Source of the DNA: Berberis thunbergii
Lineage: Eukaryota; Streptophyta; Magnoliopsida; Ranunculales; Berberidaceae
Direction: 5' to 3'
NCBI GenBank assembly: GCA_003290165.1
Contig: QNQO01008283.1
Coordinates: forward strand, 174,364-238,363
Length of the DNA: 64,000 nt
Each line of letters starts with the position of its first letter. The stretch's first letter is position 1. The notes under the pieces are model-generated. The model was not told where the DNA came from. It searched no databases and was given only the letters and a program-made list of their open reading frames with translations. The position numbers and the translations under genes were made by a program. Positions 11,631-23,469 of this stretch are shown in pieces.

Positions 11631-11686
11631 ACAACAGAGTTCCTTAGAAGAAACTGTAGTACCACCTTTTCCAGATAACTAGAAAG

Positions 11687-13480
11687 ATGTTGACAACAAG
11701 GTCTCACAACAAGGGAGATGTGGCAGAACGCTCTAATAATCAAACCGGCAAAGCGTCGCCCATTCACCCGCCACCATGGGAGGAACCCCCTCTAACCCCC
11801 ACACTGATGGCAGCCACGGTGGACCCAAGGGTGGATCTACTATCAACCCAGATGCAGCAAATCGCAGAAGCACTGGAGGCACTCAAACAGGGGAATCCTC
11901 CACCTGCAGAAGGAAACCACAAGTAGCGAAGGGCTCAGTCCCCAGAAAACACGCTCAGGAGAGTCGCGCTACTCCAACTAGGGTTAAAACCGAACCGACT
12001 TTGATCGGTTTCAAATTTTCAAACCGAAACCGAACCGAATCTAATTTATGCAAACCGTAACCGAATCGACTAAAATGGAAATAAAACCGAACCGATCGAT
12101 TATTTTAAACATATTATATTATTTTTGTATAAAATATATAGTATTTATTATATATATTCAGTCGGTTCAGCTTTGTCGGTTAAAATCACATAGAAAAAGA
12201 AAATCAAACCGACCACTTCGATTTTAATTTTTTAAAATCGTAACCGAGCCAAACTGAACTTAAATCGAACCGATCGGTTCGGTCAGTTTAATTGGTTTGG
12301 TTAGTTTTTTGTTCAACCCTAGCCCCAGCAGCTTCTCAATGGACCAGAGGTGGAAGAGCGGCTAATAGAGACCCAACATCCAGAGCCATCAGACACGTCT
12401 TGCACAACCTCATCCACAATGAGGCCACAAACCTAAACGTGTTTGTTTAATCTAACGATCCCTTTGTTCACGGATCATATCATGGACAAATTGTTGCCAA
12501 AAAGTACACACCACCTAAGCTGAGGTTTTACGACAGGATAGGAGACGTGTTCGATCACTTGCACCACTTTCAGCTTGTTATGGCACTCAAGGAAGGGTCT
12601 GATGCGATAATGTGCTGATCATTCCCAGCCAGCCTGAAGACGTCAGCACTGACGTGGTTCCACAGCTTCCTCCGAAATCTATCGATTCATTCCGGACGTT
12701 GGCGATGGTGTTCCTCACACGCTTAGTGGGCAGCCAACGACTCAGGAAGGGCCCGCATTATCTACTGACCCTACAGCAAAATAGAACGAGACGTTGAGGG
12801 AGTACGTCACTCATTTCAATGATGAGTTAACCTTCATTGACGGTTGTAGTGATGAGACCACTGTTACGACTTTAACTTCGGGTATAAGAAAAGGCAAGTT
12901 CTATGACTTTCTTACCCTGGACCCCCCAACCAATATGACAAACTTGCTCAGGGATACATCACTCTAGACGAGATGCTAGCTGCCAAGAGAGAAGCAGAGT
13001 CGGAGAACAAACATTGTAGTCCTCAATGACAGGAAAGAGGGGAAGAAGAAAGAGGACAATGACGGGAACAAGAGGAAGCGCACAGACAGCAATATCAACT
13101 CGGGTTGTAGAAGTCAGGACAAGGACTCTAATTATATTGGGTCTAAGTCTGTCACTCCTCTCAATACTTGTCTGTCTAACATCCTTGATTCCATCAAGGA
13201 TTGGAAAGAGCTGAAGTGGTCGCCTAAGTAGCGAGGAGACCTCGCTCGGCCCAACAACAACAAATAATGCACCTACCACAAGGAAGTCGGACATGATATC
13301 GAGGATTGCAAAAACCTCATAGGAGAAGTCGAGTACTAGATTGGGAAATGCAAGCTCAAGGAGTTTCTAAGCTCGGACAGGAGGTAGGGTCGAGCAAAAG
13401 AAAGAATAGACGTTGTCAATGAGATTGAAAAAGAAGCTCCTAGCATCATTTATGTTCTCCACTGGGTCAGTTCAGAAGGG
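11687..13480 (+). pseudogene. Tat-1 gag (retrotrans_gag type), degenerate and interrupted
   Basis: The N-terminal part, 11687-11926, starts MLTTRSHNKG and includes a helix-rich DLLSTQMQQIAEALEALKQ. A MITE then interrupts at 11978-12322. The retrotrans_gag core resumes near 12510 with a PKLRFYDRIGD segment followed by DHLHHFQLVM, and later ETLREYVTHFN near 12790. At least three frame changes separate these pieces. A zinc knuckle of Cx2Hx4Hx4C form, CTYHKEVGHDIEDC, lies near 13268-13309; the His at the second position is usual in this gag type. It would have formed the virus-like particle; it cannot be translated whole now. Confidence 0.8.
11978..12322. mobile_element. MITE-like insertion inside Tat-1 gag
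   Basis: A 345-bp AT-rich unit bounded by the inverted repeat CTAGGGTT / AACCCTAG. It is full of CCGAACCGA and TCGGTTCGGT motifs in opposite orientation at its two halves. No ORF. It breaks gag cleanly, since gag homology continues on both sides. A clear target duplication was not found. Superfamily not assigned. Confidence 0.7.
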
Positions 13481-13519
13481 AAGCAATCTAACAGGTCCTG
13501 CAAGAGGACACTGACCGAG

Positions 13520-14147
13520 ATGCAGATATCATCTAAGTATGAGGACCGACAAGTGCATGCACAAATTCACAGCCCAATCCCATCACCAACGTTTACGAAA
13601 AGGGATCTCCAGGGGGTACATTCTTCTCACAATGACGCCATGGTCATCTCCGTCCTCATCGCTAAGTGGGAGGTAAAGAGGGCCTTGGTGGACATAGGAA
13701 GCTCATTCAATGTTTTGTTCCTTAGTATATTCAGCAACATGCAACTACAAGAGAAAGACTTAACCCCCGTCACCCACCCCATGGTCGAATTCAGTAGAGA
13801 AAAGTGTTTCTCCATTGGGAAGATCAATCTAATGGTGGTGGCGGGAAATCCATAATTATGAAAGTACCTTGTCCAAGAGTTCATGGTGGTTGACGCTCCA
13901 TCCACTTATAATATTATTCTGGGAAGGTTTGGCTTTATCTTATGGAGGCATTGGTTTCCATTATGCACTAATGCATAAAATATATACCCAACCAAGCCTA
14001 AGGAATTATCCGAGGAGATCGTCCAACAACAAGAGACTGCCATTATGCAACCTTGAAATAATTGAATTGTTGCCAATTGTAGTTCGGGTCCACAAAAACA
14101 ACATGTCAGGCACCAGGCCTAGACAAAAAAGGAGAATCATTTTATGA
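13520..14147 (+). pseudogene. Tat-1 aspartic protease (retropepsin) region
   Basis: The segment 13520-13855 includes FTKRDLQGVHSSHNDAMVI, then the active-site loop LVDIGSS where LVDTGSS is usual, then a PVTHPMVEFS block. After an in-frame stop at the end of this ORF the same frame gives FMVVDAPSTYNIILGR, the conserved flap-to-C-terminal block of this protease class. Further stops follow and no reverse transcriptase appears. The Thr-to-Ile change in the active-site triplet plus the stops make it inactive. Confidence 0.8.
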
Positions 14148-15837
14148 GGGCGGAGGAGCCCCGATAACCAAAGTGCAGCTATGCAGAGAACCAGAAGTCA
14201 GAGCTAGCAGAGCAATCTAGACTAATAAATAGCTAAGTAACGATACTTCAGCAAACATTCACCGACTCCAAGAGCTGCTAATCAGCAAGGAGCTGCCCGC
14301 CAGCACGAAGTCCACTATTCAGTAACTTCTCTAGCTTTGAAAAAAATACACTTTGCTAGAGGAACTATGCAATCCAAGCCATGGCCATTTGGGCCTCTTT
14401 CAGGGCCGGGTTTGCTTAATCCCCACTCGGAGTTAAATTATTTTTTGTTTTGATTTCATTTTTTGTCTTCTGATTTTTATTTCAGTTTTGAAGAACTGTT
14501 CATGCGAGACACATTCTTGAAATAAAAGATTTTATTGATAGCAATGAGAGTTATTACAAAGCCTGCCGACCAACTAGTAGATCAATTTAGACACTACAAG
14601 TATCTAAGTTTGACACAAGTATCTATCCACTGAAACAAGTGTAAAAATTCAGTTCTACCAATCTAGCTTAAAAAAAAAAGGTGGTGAAAGTAAACTGTTT
14701 GAAAAAAAAAGACAAAATAGCACACTAAATTCATTGATCGGTCGAATCACCTCACAAAATGATTTGAAAGTGGCTACACGAACTAAAATGGTAGAAGGAA
14801 CATGAGGATGACCCTCAAGATAGAAGTGTCTGGGATGCGGTTGAGCAAACGTTCTTGGAAAGAAAGTTGCATTCGTCAGAACTCCACTTCACTAACCTGC
14901 CTTCCAGCTGTGGCGTCACGCGTGAAGCCCAACAGATACAAAGGGTACAACCGCCACAAACTAGCTGCATATATTATCACCCAATAGCAGTGGCGAATGG
15001 GAACTCAAGAGTCACAGAAGATGGAAGACAAACTTGTCCCCTAAGAAAGAGTTTGTACTTCTTCTTTGAAATATAAGAAGATATTTACAAGATCTCATAA
15101 GATCAATCAGGTGCTCACCTAGATCAGGCGGCATCGCATAATGGCAAGTTTTATTAAGACTCGTCGGCGCAAATGTGAAAACATTCAAAGACTCTAGTGA
15201 AGGAGATCTTCTTTCAACCTTTAGAAAACCCAAAGCAATTTCTTTGGTAAGATGCATTTGATTAACATGCCCTACTATTTTCATTGTAATGCTTGAATGC
15301 AGAATGGCCAGCCTATTTATAGGCGTAATGGTTTATGAAGTAGCGTTAGGCAACAATTACATCAATATTAAATGCCGTATGGGAAATCGATAAAATGACG
15401 GTTCCAATTGCAACTGCACAAGTCCACATATTTCAAATTAGTGACCCTGTAAGCAGCCCCATTAATTGGGGAAGAGTAATTGTCCCCTCCATTAATACTG
15501 AACCGTTCGCAATATGCGTTGTATCCTTGGCGCGCTGATCTACAAAGACTTTTTCTAATTGGGCCCCTCCACTAGTGGGCCCAAGCTTATACCCTGTCAG
15601 ATTCGGCCTAGCACGTGCAAAGGTCCTGAGCAGCCATAGAATAAGGAGTGCACCTAAAAAGTATTATCATTAAATCCAAGGCATCGACTCTATTATTATT
15701 CCGTTGTTGTACATTAAAGCCAGTCAATCTATCATTTATCCAATTAATCGCTTCGACTCTAGAATTAGACCGTCAAGCGAACTAAGTAAGTCAGGACACC
15801 CAAGTTAGACTTACATGACCAAAATCTTATTATGACC
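14148..15837. other. Tat-1 internal region without recognised coding sequence
   Basis: Where pol would be expected I see no reverse transcriptase, RNase H or integrase motif on either strand. Small ORFs, such as 15012-15284 on the minus strand, match nothing I know. Confidence 0.6.
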
Positions 15838-16725
15838 AAAACTTAGTCAACTCCGACTGATTACAAGAGCTTCTGGTTTGCTCTAACACCTAGCCTGCCA
15901 AAAGCGGACGACAATGGGTTAAAAAGTGGGAGCTTAGTCAGCGTTTGTAATACCTGACCGCGATGGCTTGCCAGTGACCATTGTTCAATTATAGATAATG
16001 GTCGCTGAACCTAACCAAAGCTTAGTCGGTTTCGACCTATGATGATAGATTCTGGTACGCATTAACGCCCAATACGTTAAACTAAACAGGTGTCAACGGT
16101 TTAGATAATGGAAGCTTAGTCAGCACTCTAATGACTGAGAAGGCTTGGCAGGGATCATTGTCCAAACATGGGCAGTAGTGACCGAACCCGACCAAAGCTT
16201 AGTCGGTGATGACCGAAGATGATGGCTTCTAGTTTGCTCAAAGCTTAATCTGCCAATAATGGATTACGACGGCTTAGAAAGTGGGATTTTAGACAACACT
16301 CTCAACGTCTAATTAAGATGGCTTGCCAGGGGTCACTACTCATACACAGACAATGATCGCCGAACCCCGACCAAAGCTTAGTCAGTGGGCGCTGATGACG
16401 ATGGTTTTGGTCTGTTTGAAGCCCAGTTCGCTGCACGTGGATTATGATGGCCTAGAAAGTGGGGGCTTAGTCAGTGCTCATATAGCCAGGTGAAGATGAC
16501 TTGCCAGGGATCATTGGACAACTACAGACAATGATCGCCGGACCCTGCCAAAGTTTAGTCAGAACGACTGACGATGATAACTTCTAGCTCGCTCAAATTC
16601 CCAGTCTGCCACGAGCAGATCAAGATGGCTTGGAAAGTGGGAGTCTAGTAAGCGCCCTCGATGCCGGATCAAGATGGCTTGCCAGGGACCACCATGGTAG
16701 CCGAAACCTTACCCAGGTTGAGTCA
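15838..16725 (+). repeat. Tandem array inside Tat-1, five units of about 178 bp
   Basis: The landmark ACCAAAGCTTAGTC recurs near 16013, 16191 and 16370, and in altered form near 16547 and 16715. A matching earlier unit begins near 15838. Each unit also carries GATGGCTTGCCAGGGA, AAAGTGGGAGCTTAGTCAG and an imperfect AGACAATGATCGCCG block. Units are clearly diverged from each other. Non-coding arrays of this kind are known in the 3' region of Tat-lineage elements. Confidence 0.85.
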
Positions 16726-17199
16726 GTTATAACTAGCGATAACAACCTCCGATCCAACTAAGCCTATTTTACGAATAACATATAAAGACAAGTCAAAAGT
16801 CCAGTCAGAGCTCTAGAAGCTCGACTCAGACGACTCCGAGGACTATTGTCCAATCATCTACAACGATGCATGTGGTGTGATCATAGTCTGACTAATTCGT
16901 TTATAACAGCAACATCAACTGCTGGTTCAACATACAGCCAAACAGCCTGACAAAGTGTGTATCACACTCACCGATCTCTACAAGGATTATGACAATAGTT
17001 GCATGAATTATTGCAGCACAAGAAGCCTGAACGCTCACCAGTAGATCAATCATAAAGCTTCATATCCTAGCAGAGCCTCTAGTCTAACAATTTAATGTCG
17101 AAATAAGACAAAGCGGATAAAAGCTAGAAGAAAAAACAAAGGAAAAACAAACATGTACTAAGTACTATTCATTTACGAGTAAAAAAGAAAATACAAAGT

Positions 17200-19697
17200 T
17201 CACCCCGCATCAGGAGGAGAGTCAAATACAAAAGAACCAGACTTAGCAGAGAAGGAGGCAGGAGACATGTCTGTACGTGTTTCCTCTCGATCACCCTCAT
17301 CAGGGTCGCCTTCTCTTTCAAACGAATCGAAGACTACTCCAAACTCTGTTTATGCAATCTTTTTAATAGGAGAGGTCCTAGTCGGGATGCTTCTCCTTAA
17401 TCAAATGCGACAGCTCCATCCTTCCATGCAAGACTCTGCTGAACTCAAATGTGCCTTGGGCCTTAAGAAGTTTTTCCTCACGCCCTCTTAATTCAACGAG
17501 CTTCTGCTCCAGCCGCTCCATTTGCTCGACAGTAGGTCTGTCTTGCACTGCTCGACACCCAGCTTATCATTTACAGTACTTAGTTTATTTTGTCCTAAAA
17601 GAAGCTGCTCTTCAGTGGTCCGCGCACTCTTAACGTTAAAATCAACGTCAGCCTCCAACCAATAACATCGGACAGTCCACTCTAACTCATTTTTATCCTC
17701 TCAACATGCAGAGCCTGCAATTCAACCTGCACTCCAGCCACAGTCTCGCGAGCAAGCTACAAGTCATGATGGCCGAGGTTCAAATCATTTTCAAATCGAT
17801 CCCTCGCGGACATGGCCCCCGCCACGTCAGACTCAAGTGTTTCCAAGCAAACATTTTGAGCATCCGATCTTGTGCACCAGGACTCCGCTCCAGTATCTGA
17901 GTAAGTTACAAGTTGCTTCCTCAATGACTCAATCTCGTATAGAGCATCAGAGTATGACTTCTGCAAGTTTGCAAAGACTCGGTCCATAGTATACACTATC
18001 TCACGAGCGACCTCATCTTCAGTTCCAGCTGTGACCACTTGATTCAGGTATGACATCCCCAACACGAGATGTTTTTGCCATTTATCCATACGCTCTCCCA
18101 CCGGCTACGGAGCACAGGTAGTCATTCCACCTGATAATATGCTTCATTGAAGCATGAGAAATGTCAACCTTATGATGCCAAGCTTGGCTGCTCGTCCTAA
18201 CTACGTTTGGAGCAAATAGATTGATCCACGCATCCTGATGGAGATCCTTCGGGACCGAAATCACTTAGCACCGCCCTTGGCCGTTTTCACTGCATAAGGG
18301 CCCTTATCAACAACTTTCCTTTGCCCACAACAATTGACTCTCTTTCATGCGCTGATTCAGAATCACTTGACGGGGAAGAGGGAAGCGAGTTATTCCTTGG
18401 ACTCGTTGTCAATTCAATATGAGGACTAGAACGAGATGGAGCATAGTACGAGCGACAAGGAGAGGAGCCTTCACCATGACGTCAACGATCAGACGACTCT
18501 TCAACGGGTTCATGATTCAGAAAAAAGGCGGAGCTCAAATTGAAAAGAGACGACCAGACGAAGCATCCACGCCCGCTTGCAGCTGCATTTTATTCAGAAA
18601 CTATGTCTGCTTAGTACTCAGTTTGGTTACATCCTCCATGCCGGCCATTTGCAAATACTCCCTCTCCGACTCAGGAAGGGAAATAAGGGCCTTGGCCTGA
18701 GCATCATGCCCCTAAAAAACAACAGTCACATCCGACACTTGCTCGACATCATCACATCCCTTGGACGAGGCCAAGCGTCTGGGGACAGGTCTAGGCAAAG
18801 CACAAGACCTCTTCAAATGCCCAGAAGAAGGAAGCGCCTCATCTATTTCTGCTCTCCTTGAAGGGTTTGGAACCTTAATCTTGGGAAGTTTCATCTTCCT
18901 CAAAGCAGAGACACCTTTGGGCTTTGGCTTTTACCCAAAAAAAGAGTAGGAGCCACATGCCAATGAGCACAATCCACTGCACTCGACATTAGAAGACTCA
19001 ATGACATCATCTATCGGCAGACGATGCATGTCGCGAAACACATCCAAAGTTGCTTTATCCTCAACAGAAATCGGCGAAGTTGGAAATTTCCCTACAAAAA
19101 CCACACAGGTCAATCTAATATGCAGTTAACACAAGCAAGACCGGAAAAAGAGTCGAACTTACTTAATAGTCTAAATTCACGCTCGACCGGACAACCAACA
19201 AGCTCAAAGTACGTCAAGTCCGCTAAAGCCATTAAAGAAACTTCTGGCAGGTTTTAAAATGATCAGGCAAGTTGTCAGGGCAGTCTAGCGTCGTCAGCAC
19301 ACACACAATGTGCTCATTTATCCGAGAAGAAGTAAGAAATTGCATCGCTCTTGAAGATACTTAGATACCAATGTTTTTAGCCCTAATTAGATTGGCAATC
19401 ACAATCCTATACCTGTTCGACACTAGTTGAGCAAGTGAAATGCCAAGGTATGCCAGGAACTCCTAAATTTCCTTGATAACAGGAAAGCAGACACCTGATT
19501 GAAGCATACCTCGATGAATACAACTCAGGAGGGGACAAAGGCGCCATATTAACGCCCAGAGTGCAGAGCACCAAATCATCAGGAATTTCGTATGTGTTAC
19601 GGAGGACTTCTAGATCCGATTCAGAGAGCAACCTCTCCTAAAAAAACTTGTGGCTCTTAGTGAACAGTTCTTCAGAAAGCTAATTTTTGCCCGCCAT
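17200..19697 (-). pseudogene. Tat-1 antisense ORF (PF04195-like gypsy accessory protein), degenerate
   Basis: On the strand opposite gag, a broken ORF starts near ATG 19697 (MAGKN). It gives LSESDLEVLRNTYEIPDDLV at about 19570-19630, and after a stop near 19470 an EFLAYLGISLAQLV block followed by NRYRIVIANLI. This combination resembles the 'putative gypsy type transposon' family PF04195. Downstream pieces are LFAPNVVRTSSQAWHHKVD (18150-18230) and a coiled coil at 17757-18101 with KSYSDALYEIESLRKQL. The same blocks recur on the plus strand of Tat-2 (58590-59714 and 63325-63990). Antisense accessory ORFs are known in Tat-lineage elements such as Grande and Retand. Several stops and shifts break this copy. 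Confidence 0.65.
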
Positions 19698-19980
19698 GAA
19701 AGATAATACAAGCTTTCGAATATGAAGGTTAAGCGAATTCAAAAGCAAAGAAGGCGATACGGGAAAACAGAATCTCTGGGATCGAAAGAGTAAAAATACT
19801 ACATTCCACATGTAGGAGATCTATATAGAAAACAAAATTCCTGCATTTCCTTCTTTCGAGCTAACGCATGCCCAATTAATGAAACTCATCACTGGAGGAA
19901 ACAACTCAGACTCAACCATCATGATTGCAAAGTTGCTTCATGAAATGACCTGGTAAATCGATAAGATGACCCACCAACTT

Positions 19981-19995
19981 GGGGGGAGGAGCTGG
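19981..19995 (+). other. Tat-1 polypurine tract
   Basis: GGGGGGAGGAGCTGG directly precedes the 3' LTR. Confidence 0.8.
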
Positions 19996-20638
19996 TGATA
20001 CATCAAACCATCATCTGATCAACACCGTACATGTGTCATGGTAATCTTGTCAATAGAACAAAGCATACTCGATTGCATGCTCAATCCAACAAGGCCCAGA
20101 CAACATTAAGCCCACTATTGGTAGATTCTAGAATGTTGGACCCAAATTACAATGTGCTACTAAGCCCACATGTCACGCGGTCAAGCCCAATAATCGTAAG
20201 CCCTGATAAGGAAAAAGTAAGCCATGATAAGGCAAGTATCTTGGGGATTGACCCAAGACAAGCAGACCAACAACATCGGCTTTGACTAGGAAACAAATAC
20301 TAGAGTATAAGTCGGGCAAGAAAAATTTCTTGCATGGACAACACTCATAAATGGAAACCTCTCTCACAGATCTAAGAGCACAAGTCGTGTAGGGAAACTA
20401 TCCCACATGGACAGCTCCCAACTAGCCGAACAAGGACTATCACAGTATAAAAGGGAGATAAGGTCGATGAACTTAAGGTACGCTACAAAACCCTAGTTTA
20501 CAGTTTTAAGCCTATCCTAAGCCTTATCTGACTTAAGCATCAGAGTGTCATTGGCCGCCACACGGTGGTCTTTAGCTCACTGTGCTATTTGTGCAGGTCT
20601 AGGTAAGCAGCAAGGAAGAGGAGCATGAATCGACTACA
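19996..20638 (+). repeat. Tat-1 3' LTR
   Basis: Begins TGATACATCAAACC and ends AATCGACTACA. TATAAAA box at 20446-20452. Compared with the 5' LTR it lacks about 53 bp, and the gap is flanked by a CTA microhomology, which suggests a small illegitimate deletion after insertion. Confidence 0.9.
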
Positions 20639-20837
20639 TCATTTTCAATTGATCATTTTGAGCGAACTATTAATGGCACAAGATCTCACCTATTTATCTT
20701 TTTCACAAAGCTGAACAACCAGATTTACGTTTTTCATTATCTTTCATCCTGTTTCATTCATTTTCTTCTTCGAATTGATATTTCTCACTAGTGCATTGGT
20801 TCATACTCACAATTGTGATGAGGTATTGTTGACAGCA

Positions 20838-21480
20838 TGAAGAACTGACTAAGCATAAGTATCCTGCACATTTACGGGCCAAAAAGCACATTCAATTGTA
20901 TTCTGATTGGTTTTGCAAATTCGTAAGTTGTAAATGTAAGAAACTTTTGATAAATATTGAATTTTTTTTATTTGTATTCAACATCTTATGAATATTTTTT
21001 CCATATTTTAATAGATGTTAGAACTAAAGAAAGTGAATTCGCCCATTTACGACGATGAAAGATCGAAATTGGGGAAATGTCATATTCGAGCTGAAACATT
21101 TTTCAGGTTGTTACGTGACCGGTGTTAGGTTCTTCGTTATCGAGCGAGGTGACAATTGAGCACTCAAAATAGCACCATATCAGTACTTGGGAACGGCGAC
21201 ACCGTTGATGTTGATTTCTACGGTAAACTGACATTTGTAATTCAACTGTTGTACAAAGATTTTTGCCATGTGATTTTATTCAAGTGTCCTTGGTTTGATA
21301 CAAACTCACATAGAGTCGGGAATATTAAACGAGAATATGCTCTAGTTAGTGTGAACACAGACACACTTTGGTACGAGAATGATATTTTAATTTTGACAAC
21401 TATGGCAAAACAATTTTTTTTTACCTAGATGATCCTAAGGCCGGTGGTGGATGGAAAATAGTTCAGACGATCCAGCACAA
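20838..21480 (+). pseudogene. CACTA-3 TNP2-type transposase remnant (DUF4216 region)
   Basis: An exon-like piece at about 20840-20936 reads ELTKHKYPAHLRAKKHIQLY then SDWFCKF, matching the WF-containing segment before DUF4216. The ORF 21156-21428 reads DFYGKLTFVIQL, VILFKCPWFDTN and REYALVSVNTDTLWYEND, the DUF4216 pattern of YYG, vlFkCdWfD and vn-x-wy. The frame continues past a stop into FYLDDP-like and GWKIVQ-like sequence. The transposase core and DUF4218 upstream are missing. A CACTA transposase would cut and move the element; this relic cannot. Confidence 0.75.
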
Positions 21481-21499
21481 AAGTATAGAACGTTCCTGA

Positions 21500-22222
21500 A
21501 AAACATCTAATGACCTCAGTGATAACAGCATCGTTGATCAAGAGAATTAATCTTCGAACATCCCCGTCATCCAACAACCATTTGAGTTATTTGTCGAACT
21601 TCCTCGGATTGATGATAATTATGGTGTTGAGGTATCACCTGCAAGATGGAGTTTATGATGGAAAATCGAGGCAATCGGATGAACTTGAAAAAGAAGTCGA
21701 ACGTGATTAATCTAATGATTTAGATTAAATACATTTGTAGGAATATAATTGGTTAGGTTGTTTGCAAGACATTAATAATATTCTACATTTTAAATGGATG
21801 TCTAGATTTATTTAAATCTAATATGAATCGTCGATCAAAGTTCATTTAATTAAATTTGTTTAATGTACTATGATTTTTTAACCATATATAAGGATAGAAG
21901 CGTATGACATTATTAATTACATAATGATATTAAAAATTTCCCATAAAATAAACAAATTCAATGTTTGCGAGATGACATAATCTAATTTTGTGGCTCAAAC
22001 CATGTTGACATGAAACACGAATATGAAGTATTTCGTCGACAATAAGAGTCCTACGTGACTTTATTCTTCGTCGCACTAACACAAATATTTTGCGTGTGTT
22101 CCTTGAGCGTAAAATTTGGCCCGAAATTTTGAAAAAAACATTGCTCGACGAATTTGTTTGATTTTATAGGACGAAATTATTCATGGCACAAGAGTATCCT
22201 TTTTAATTAGACAATTTGCGAC
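21500..22222. other. CACTA-3 internal non-coding stretch
   Basis: AT-rich sequence after the TNP2 relic. CGTCGC-type motifs reappear at 22030-22160, and ATTCATGGCACAAGA at about 22172 echoes ATTAATGGCACAAGA at about 20671. No gene is supported. Confidence 0.4.
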
Positions 22223-22560
22223 TTATATCTCCATTTCTGTGGGCAATGGAGAGTTTGCGAAGGGATTGACAGAGAGTCTGCATTTGAGAGATTTTGAGTA
22301 AGATTGAGAGAAAATGAGGAGTTGTTGGGCTTTGGATTGAAGTTTGAGAGAACTCATCATCTTCTTGAGCCTCCCTCTATGAGTTCTTTTATCAGCGCAC
22401 CAACGACTTGCACGCATCTGGCTCTTATGACGACAACGCGTCTGTGAGTTGCTTCGAGTTGTATGAATTTTGCGTTTAAGAGGTTGATGGAGATTATGAC
22501 TGATGGAATCCAAGAGCCTTCGCGGCTTGAAGGCTTATAATTGTACATTTGTAAATATTG
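22223..22560 (-). other. Unrecognised open stretch inside CACTA-3
   Basis: Two overlapping minus-strand ORFs (22513-22223, 96 residues, basic; 22548-22357, 63 residues) lie here. Neither matches a family I recognise. It may be captured host DNA, but there is no proof of coding. Confidence 0.25.
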
Positions 22561-23400
22561 TTTTTAGCTTGTTTTTATGGATTTGCAGGTAAAGTTAGGG
22601 TACTTGAATAACTTGGGAATAAAAGGAGTTTGATTTGTTATTCGAAAATCATACTTAGTTTACAAATGCATGAGCATCTTATAGTGATTAGTTGATATTA
22701 AATTTTACTTTGCTCGTGAAATTTAGCAGAACTATGATAACATATGAAAATAGTGATGATCATGTCTATATAGATGGTGTTGGAGTTTTAGTATGGGACT
22801 GTGTTGAGCATTGGTAGTATTGTGAATTTCTGAAAGCATTCTAAGTTGAAATAATGAAGAACTAATTAAGATTTTCATCTACTTTCTCTATTTTAAGCAT
22901 CTTCATGTGATTTTTTAGGTTATTATAATCAAACAGTAAAACTGGACACATTTACGTTGATCAAAGAACCTCTTTAGCATAAGCAACAGTTGAAGAAAGC
23001 TGGTGGGTTATGACTCCTTCGCATTCCTCCTGAACATCTGAGTTTGTTTCTGCTGCTGCTGGATTTCAAAAAAGTGAAGAATAAGATGAGGGTTTTTTAC
23101 CATAGTATATTTTGCTTTTAGGTACTGCTTTTTGTGATGACCCTAATCTAGTTCAATCCAGGATATGTTCATCAAATCTATGAAAATACTTGCCTGGTTT
23201 GTAGAGCTAGATCCTACAAATATGTTACAGAAATTTCTCAAGTGTAAAGCAGTTTTTGGATTACTGCAATTTTATCATAAGACCATGACCAGTTCTTCTT
23301 AATTTGTCTCTCCTCAATGGTAATTATTGAGTTTGTAGGTAAGTGTCATCTGTGTTTCCTTTTGGTTTCTCAATAGTTGTAAAAAAAAAACTTTGGCTAG
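22561..23400. other. Stretch without recognised features
   Basis: AT-rich, no convincing ORF. Lies between CACTA-3 remnants and the plastid insertion. Confidence 0.45.
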
Positions 23401-23469
23401 CTATGTACTTTGGATAAGTTCTTGCAAGTACACTATGTGCCGGTTTATTGAAATACTGATCAATTGATT

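Larger units (their letters stand above)
10914..20638 (+). mobile_element. Tat-1: Ty3-gypsy (Tat-like) LTR retrotransposon, no reverse transcriptase seen
   Basis: A 9.7-kb plus-strand element. 5' LTR 10914-11606, PBS-like TTTGGTGCCATCCGTGGGGA at 11611-11630, gag 11687-13480, aspartic protease 13520-13930, 3' LTR 19996-20638 preceded by polypurine GGGGGGAGGAGCTGG. No reverse transcriptase, RNase H or integrase is seen in 14.1-19.9 kb. That region instead holds a 178-bp tandem array and an antisense ORF. Gag zinc-knuckle type, retropepsin type and the antisense ORF point to the Tat lineage. No clean target duplication was found: TCATT follows the 3' LTR, and TCATT also occurs at 10900-10904, about 9 bp before the 5' LTR. 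It is inserted in CACTA-3. Confidence 0.85.

Noticed and set aside
14148..17200. Hidden pol of Tat-1
   Set aside because: I looked for the YxDD, integrase and RNase H motifs on both strands and saw none.
10900..20643. TCATT as the target duplication of Tat-1
   Set aside because: It directly follows the 3' LTR, but on the left it is about 9 bp away from the LTR start. The match may be chance or blurred by a small change at the 5' LTR start.
23401..23440. YLQELIQST as the continuation of PsaB (WQELIETL)
   Set aside because: The long block between this and the last sure PsaB residues is missing and the match is too short to separate from chance.
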